Shown here piece after piece: positions 59,300-64,000 of a stretch of DNA of 64,000 nt. A model generated the notes under the pieces. The model had not been told where the DNA came from, made no database searches, and saw nothing but the letters and a program-made list of their open reading frames with translations. The translations under genes and the position numbers were made by a program. The first letter of the stretch is position 1; each line of letters opens with the position of its first letter. Origin of the DNA: Seriola aureovittata (taxonomy: Eukaryota; Chordata; Actinopteri; Carangiformes; Carangidae); NCBI RefSeq assembly GCF_021018895.1, contig NC_079369.1:4432694-4496693 (forward strand). Reading direction: 5' to 3'.

Positions 59300-59545
59300 T
59301 CTTAAAGCTGCTATGATCAATATTCTGTATTAACTATCAATCAGATGACACTATTCGTAAATATGAAAAGGTTCAGATGAACCCACAGAGAATTACTGCA
59401 GTGTACTACAGCGACTTTCAGCTCGTTGTTTTGGTTGTCGGGGCTGCAACTCTACTGTTTTGGTTGTTTCTCACGGCTCTCACTCTGAGCTGTTTTCGGC
59501 CACAGCAGGCAGCTGCTTTCAGTAAACAGGAATAGGTATAAACCT
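59300..59545 (+). repeat. Teleost TTAAAGCTGCTATGATCAAT repeat
   Basis: TTAAAGCTGCTATGATCAAT (59302-59321), GACTTTCAGCTCGTTGTTTT, CTACTGTTTTGGTTGTTTCT (59451-59470), GCAGCTGCTTTCAGTAAACA (59510-59529) follow the order of a repeat I associate with percomorph genomes. It may continue to about 59680. Confidence 0.5.
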
Positions 59546-60566
59546 GGTGGATGGCTGGATCATGCATGTGTGTGAACCGTGGGCTACACCTCTTGTCACA
59601 GGGCAGTCACTCAGCTGCCCTGGCGTCCCAGCTAGTCGGGAGCTGCAGGGAGACAGAGTCGCGTTCCCAATTCACTGACAATTGCTTCCATTATGGAAAA
59701 TACACTACATTTATTGCATTTACCCTCATCACTAAAGTAGGCGTGGGAATAACTAAACGTAAAACACACCGAGCAAGAGAGAGCAGGATAGTCGGAGGGG
59801 AAGAGAGAAACCATCGGTATAACCGCTAAGCTAAACGCGCTCACTGCGTCACAGCAACAAAAGCCCTGTTAAGAAGTAATGGTTTTCTGTCCACTCAAAT
59901 GCTAAAAGGCCTTTTAATCTGAAATGGTTACAGGAAGTGCTGAGTTTGTATTGACGGATAATGTAGTAGTTTTGACAAAAGTGGATAAAAAACGAGGCTT
60001 TGTACCGCTGGTGCAATGCAGCCAAAATGTCTCTAAAATCAAGCGATAAATAGGCTAATAAGTTATATAATAATAAGTTGGGAACAAGGCAGGCTGTAAA
60101 CGTGGAATTATGATCATTCAACTATGATCAGTCAGTCACTCACGGACATTCATGATGCTGCTGTGGTCCAGCCCAAAAGCTCTTAAAAACACATCAGCTG
60201 ACCAGCACCAAATGAACAGTGACCTGACAAAGTTGGTTGCTGGCTGGTGAATCTAGTGGAGCTTTCATTTCCCTTAGAAGTTGGTGGAGACCAAAAACAG
60301 AGACAAAACCATTATATTTATACTGTTATTGCATATTATTAATGTATTTTGGACTTGCAATGAGCAGATGGCCACAGAAACACAAGAATGATGGAATGCT
60401 AATGTTGCTACATTGATATTGATTGATATTCAAATAGGCAATTGTTTGCTAATTGGTTCACCACATCACCATGACAGCCAATAATGTTATGTTTGCAACT
60501 CGTTTCCCCTGTCCCCACGTTGCCAAAATAAAAGTTATTACAGGTGCACACAGATGTACCGCACAC
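59546..60566. other. Non-coding stretch
   Basis: Overlapping opposite frames at 59551-59844 and a minus frame at 60121-59849, none convincing. Confidence 0.4.
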
Positions 60567-60845
60567 CAGATGTTCCCAGCCTGTGGGTTAGGACCCCCAC
60601 AGGTGGTTTCAAGATTAATCTAGTGAGTTGCAAAATGATTGCCTAAATAGAAAATAAGAAAAATTTAAATCATGTATTTATTTTTTTGACATTTTCTTGT
60701 GTCTTTGCTTCTTTCTTGTGAAATACTGTGTAACCTTTTAGGCCTTTAGAAATTATCGAAATGAAACAATTGGAGAGATTGGTGAGATCTCTTTTGCGAG
60801 CAGATATGGCCTCATGTTACGTGGGTCACAAGCAGAAATGTTTAG
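60567..60845 (+). repeat. Diverged hAT-like repeat
   Basis: It starts CAGATGTTCCCAGCCTGTGG (60567-60586) then GTTAGGACCCCCACAGGTGG, AAGATTAATCTAGTGAGTTG, and ends near ACGTGGGTCACAAGCAG. This corresponds to the fish 'cagtggttcccaacctgtgggtc' element. The right end is eroded, so the limit is approximate. Confidence 0.55.
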
Positions 60846-61129
60846 TATTGGAGATTGTGTACATAGGTTTTGGTGACACTACAAACAGGAAAGGGTGCCG
60901 AGTAGTTTAGACAGGTGCAAAGTGCTGACAGAAATTTGATTTTCCATTAGTTCCATTACCAGGACCAAGAAACAATCCAAGAGTGGAGTACTTGACGGAT
61001 GTTTGCAAAGTGCATGCTACATTGTCCTTTGTTTCCCCTTACACAGGTAGACCCCAACACCAGTCCCTATGTTCCTCAGAGAGTTAGTTACTCCAACCAA
61101 TCACAACCCTAATGTGCAGTAATTTCAAT
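60846..61129. other. Non-coding stretch
   Basis: Nothing recognised. Confidence 0.4.
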
Positions 61130-61420
61130 TGCTTCTCAGCCCCCATCCTCCTGAGCACACTCCCTTAATGTCAGCGCTGTGCTCTGTGAAACACCACCAG
61201 AATTTGAGTCTGTCACTTAAAATATAATGCCGTCAGATCTGTTACTTTAACCTTGAAGCAATTAGCTGTTGCTGAGCCGTAATGAATCCTGACATCACTC
61301 CGCTGTGATGAAACCCCTAATTGCTCTGTAAAAATTGAAGCTTTTGACATCACTGCTGACAGACTTTTTTCTCCTTGGTTGTGCGGTCGCATGTGACGGC
61401 GCCTGGCTGAAACTTGAAAG
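61130..61420. promoter_or_regulatory. Possible conserved non-coding element
   Basis: Unique block with AAGCAATTAGCTG, CCGTAATGAATCC, CCCTAATTGCTC and two TGACATCACT motifs (61290, 61346). No frame or repeat explains it. Confidence 0.4.
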
Positions 61421-63025
61421 GTAGCGGAGCTTCTCTGCCATCAGCTGTCCTGTCACTTGACAAAAAGAGAGAGGGAAACTGGCTGGATTTGCTGAAATGA
61501 TGAGGCCATTTAAACTATGATATGTCGTAGCTATACGGCATCATTCAGCGGGACTGTTGCAGATGTCCGCGCTAGTCTCGGCTCAGCCGTGAGGTGGGTG
61601 TTTATGAGATGACGAGTGGATGGCTTACAGACTCCATCTCAACAAGTCTGTTCACTGGTTACTCACTGCTCTTAACAACCAAACTTTAGGAGCATTTTTA
61701 GTTAGGGAAAGCTATAAAGCACTTTTTTTTTATTTTATTTTTTTAAATCACAAACACTTCCTACCACTAATTTGTTTGTCTGCATCAGCACAGGGGGGCT
61801 AGAGGTAACATGTTGCCAGGTCAGAGAGAAAGGCAACTCTGTGCATGTGAGGAAAACTCTGATTAACAGTCTTTGATAATCATTTTTATGTATATTCATA
61901 TTTCAGCTGCTGCTGACCTCTGTGTACGTTTAGTATCTTAAATAACCAAATAACTGTGGATAAACTGTTATAGATTCCTGACATCTCATAGTTAAAATAT
62001 AATGATAATATTAGTGATACAATGAATGGAAAATGAAATTTAAGTCAATTTGACATGTAATATGGACAGATAAGATATTTCAAAGTAAAACTAATAAGTA
62101 AGACTAATTTATTACAATATATACTTAGAGGCTGATGGGAATGATAAGGGGTTTATTCTTAATGAGCACTAACAAGTTTCATTTTAACAACTTAAGAACT
62201 TAAAACCATATAAACAGTTAAATATTTTATATATGCAATGTTCAAGTAGGCTAAAAGAATCTGCTTCTTATGACCCAAAATGCCTCTGTGAGCAAGTGTA
62301 ATATTGCATCACAGCTGTAAATGTTTTAGCATCTACATTAATACCAAAATAGGCTAAATACTAATTAATGCTAAATTATTTTTTTTATTTTTTTACTTAT
62401 TATTTCTAAGAGGTTGCAGCTGAACATGTCAATGCTATTTGACTGACACTGAAAACACTGTGTATTTATTTCCAACCATTATATTATTTTACATATGTGG
62501 AGCATGACTGCACCTCTGGCTTCATCTTGCAGCTCTAGAGGTTGTAACATTTCCGGTATATTTATAGGGTTTGAAAATGGGAAAACTGGAAGCACAGTGC
62601 TGATGATTGGAGAAATGGTTAAGAAGTGCCCACTGAGAAAATATCAAGGCTGACCATCTAGCTCTAGTTTCTCTTAGTCTGGCTTTTATGTGTTTTGGAT
62701 GAAGATCACTCCGCACCAACTTGATGCATGCATGAGTTGAGGTGGCAAAAGCAGCACATGATGTATATTTCCAATAGGAGCTATAATGCACCATTTTAAA
62801 ATGTGATCTGGCCAATAGACGCTGCTGGTCAAACCCCTTATTATTATGCAGAGCTTTAAATTCTCCTGCAGCCACCTAATGAAAAGGGCTGCTGCTGCTG
62901 CAACGCGCATCAACACACAGTCAGGCATGGGAACGGTCGACAGCAGCTGTTGATAATAGTGTACAAGATGTATAGGAGTAAGTTAGCGCCAAAGATTTTT
63001 TGGGGAAGGGGGTGGGGTTAAATTT
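61421..63025. other. Non-coding stretch, nothing recognised
   Basis: T-rich run near 61723-61744. Minus frames of 117 and 80 codons (62875-62522, 62928-62686) overlap in different frames and show no domain likeness. Confidence 0.4.
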
Positions 63026-63185
63026 GTGTTTAGTGAGTGATGTAGGAGATGTGATAATGAGAGGCCAAGGAGAGCAAGTGTTACCTCATTATTGTAATGA
63101 AAAAGATATCCCACCATTACATCAGTTGGAAAAAGTGGCAATTAAAGTGCCCAACAAGGTTCCTTGAGGCAAGAAGAAGAAGAAA
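63026..63185. promoter_or_regulatory. Possible conserved non-coding element
   Basis: Unique block with GTGATAATGAGAGG, CTCATTATTGTAATG (63087-63101) and GGCAATTAAAG. Confidence 0.3.
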
Positions 63186-63574
63186 ACGACTCTCTAAAGC
63201 CCATCTGTTCTGGATAATATGCGCCACGTAAAAGAAAAGCCTAATCCTCTTTATTCAAGTCTGCTGCACTTTTCTTTTTTTTCCACCATGTGATTGTGTT
63301 TTCTCAAGTATTGCTCATCTTCAGCAGAACTCCGTTTGGCCCCAGCAGCTTCTTCACAGAGAGTTCTGGTCCAAACAATAATAATAATGTTTCATCATCT
63401 ATCAAGACAGTTTAAAAAAAACAAAAAAAAAACACATATCTAATAAATTGCGCTTTTGTTTTATAGGTCAAAAAATACTCTCGAGTTTTGACTATTAACG
63501 CCTCTGAAAAACCTTTTCAAAATAAATCAAAAAAGCATGATAATAATAATAATTTTACATTCATCCTGCCATCG

Positions 63575-63840
63575 ACTGAAGCCATAACAAATGCAAATGA
63601 TGCCAATCAGCGTAATGGTGCCAGTTAAACTCAGACTCACTGTGGCCCAGTTTAAAATGACAGAGATTTCAGCTGCTTTGTTTTGTCGCTGTAAATTCGC
63701 GTATTTACTGAGCGAGAGAGGAAAAAAATCCTGCAATAAACTGACTATAGAGCAACGCCCAAAATTAGCAGGTAGCATGAGATGGAAGCAGCCCATTAAT
63801 TCAGTGCTGCTGTATGGCTTAGGCGATTATTAATGAATTG
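63575..63840. promoter_or_regulatory. Possible conserved element with POU octamer
   Basis: A perfect ATGCAAAT octamer (63591-63598), then CCAATCAGCGTAATG, CCCATTAATTCAG (63793) and GATTATTAATGAATTGG (63825-63841). Both strands carry accidental frames of 80-89 codons. The texture is that of a vertebrate enhancer. Confidence 0.4.
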
Positions 63841-64000
63841 GAGCAGCCCGCACAACCGCCGACACCCCCACCCCCCACCTCCCCTCCCCTCCCACCCGCA
63901 GAGTGCAATAAATAAATAATGCTGTAGAAGTCATGCATATGAACAACATGCGTCGGCACTATACTGCTGTAATGGGCTGAAGCTGTTGGGTCAATATGGT
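63841..64000. other. C-rich tract and window end
   Basis: A C-rich low-complexity run (63856-63897) followed by unique sequence with AATAAATAAATAATG. Nothing coding. Confidence 0.5.

Noticed and set aside
1..64000. CRISPR arrays, operons, ribosome binding sites, phage or plasmid features
   Set aside because: The window has vertebrate repeat content and no prokaryotic gene organisation.

Overview
The window looks like nuclear DNA from a teleost fish, most likely a percomorph. The base composition is moderately AT-rich. There are long AT, TG and GATA microsatellites and homopolymer runs, no bacterial gene layout, and no long open frames beyond chance. Several interspersed sequences belong to repeat families I know from spiny-rayed fish genomes: the 'AAGTAC / GTAGTGGAGTA' repeat, the 'GGTCAGTGAGGCTGTACTTA' repeat, the 'GCTAAGCTAAGCTAACC' repeat and hAT-type ends. 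I recognise these from memory; no search was run.

Almost nothing in the 64 kb can be called a gene. It reads as a gene desert or the inside of very large introns. The strongest gene evidence is at 26.4-27.36 kb: a CpG-containing promoter-like stretch with a CACGTG E-box and a near-ideal RFX X-box. An ATG frame of 40 codons follows, which looks like a signal peptide and ends exactly at an AAG|GTGAGT splice donor. A second exon-like frame lies at 30.88-31.14 kb (+ strand, coiled-coil-like, with branch point and acceptor). Its reading phase can fit the first exon if the right AG is used, but nothing proves they are joined. A 75-codon orphan ORF at 23.56-23.79 kb is weaker. Two more places (about 0.2-0.4 kb and 53.0 kb) have ATG plus donor plus 'gctaac' motifs and could be 5' ends.

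Layout. 0-9 kb: possible promoter remnants, a GC-rich stretch at 4.9-5.4 kb, a CpG-rich one at 5.6-6.24 kb, and homeodomain-rich non-coding blocks. 10-11 kb and 16-18 kb: non-coding blocks rich in TAATTA and similar sites. 14 kb: two copies of one repeat in opposite orientation. 17-19.6 kb: a repeat cluster. 22-25 kb: local duplication, GATA array, orphan ORF, repeat ends, TG array and a TCF/LEF-site block. 26-31 kb: candidate gene. 31.6-32.5 kb: repeat copy and a small CpG island. 35.2-35.9 kb: tandem duplication of about 0.33 kb. 39.5 kb: a short hAT element with target-site duplication. 45-50 kb: regulatory-looking blocks. 50.5 kb, 56.5 kb, 59.3 kb and 60.6 kb: interspersed repeats. 58-64 kb: more regulatory-looking sequence.

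The many unique, TAATTA- and octamer-bearing blocks suggest long-range regulatory DNA around a developmental gene, but the target gene is not visible here. No RNA genes, CRISPR arrays, intact transposase genes or viral genes were recognised.
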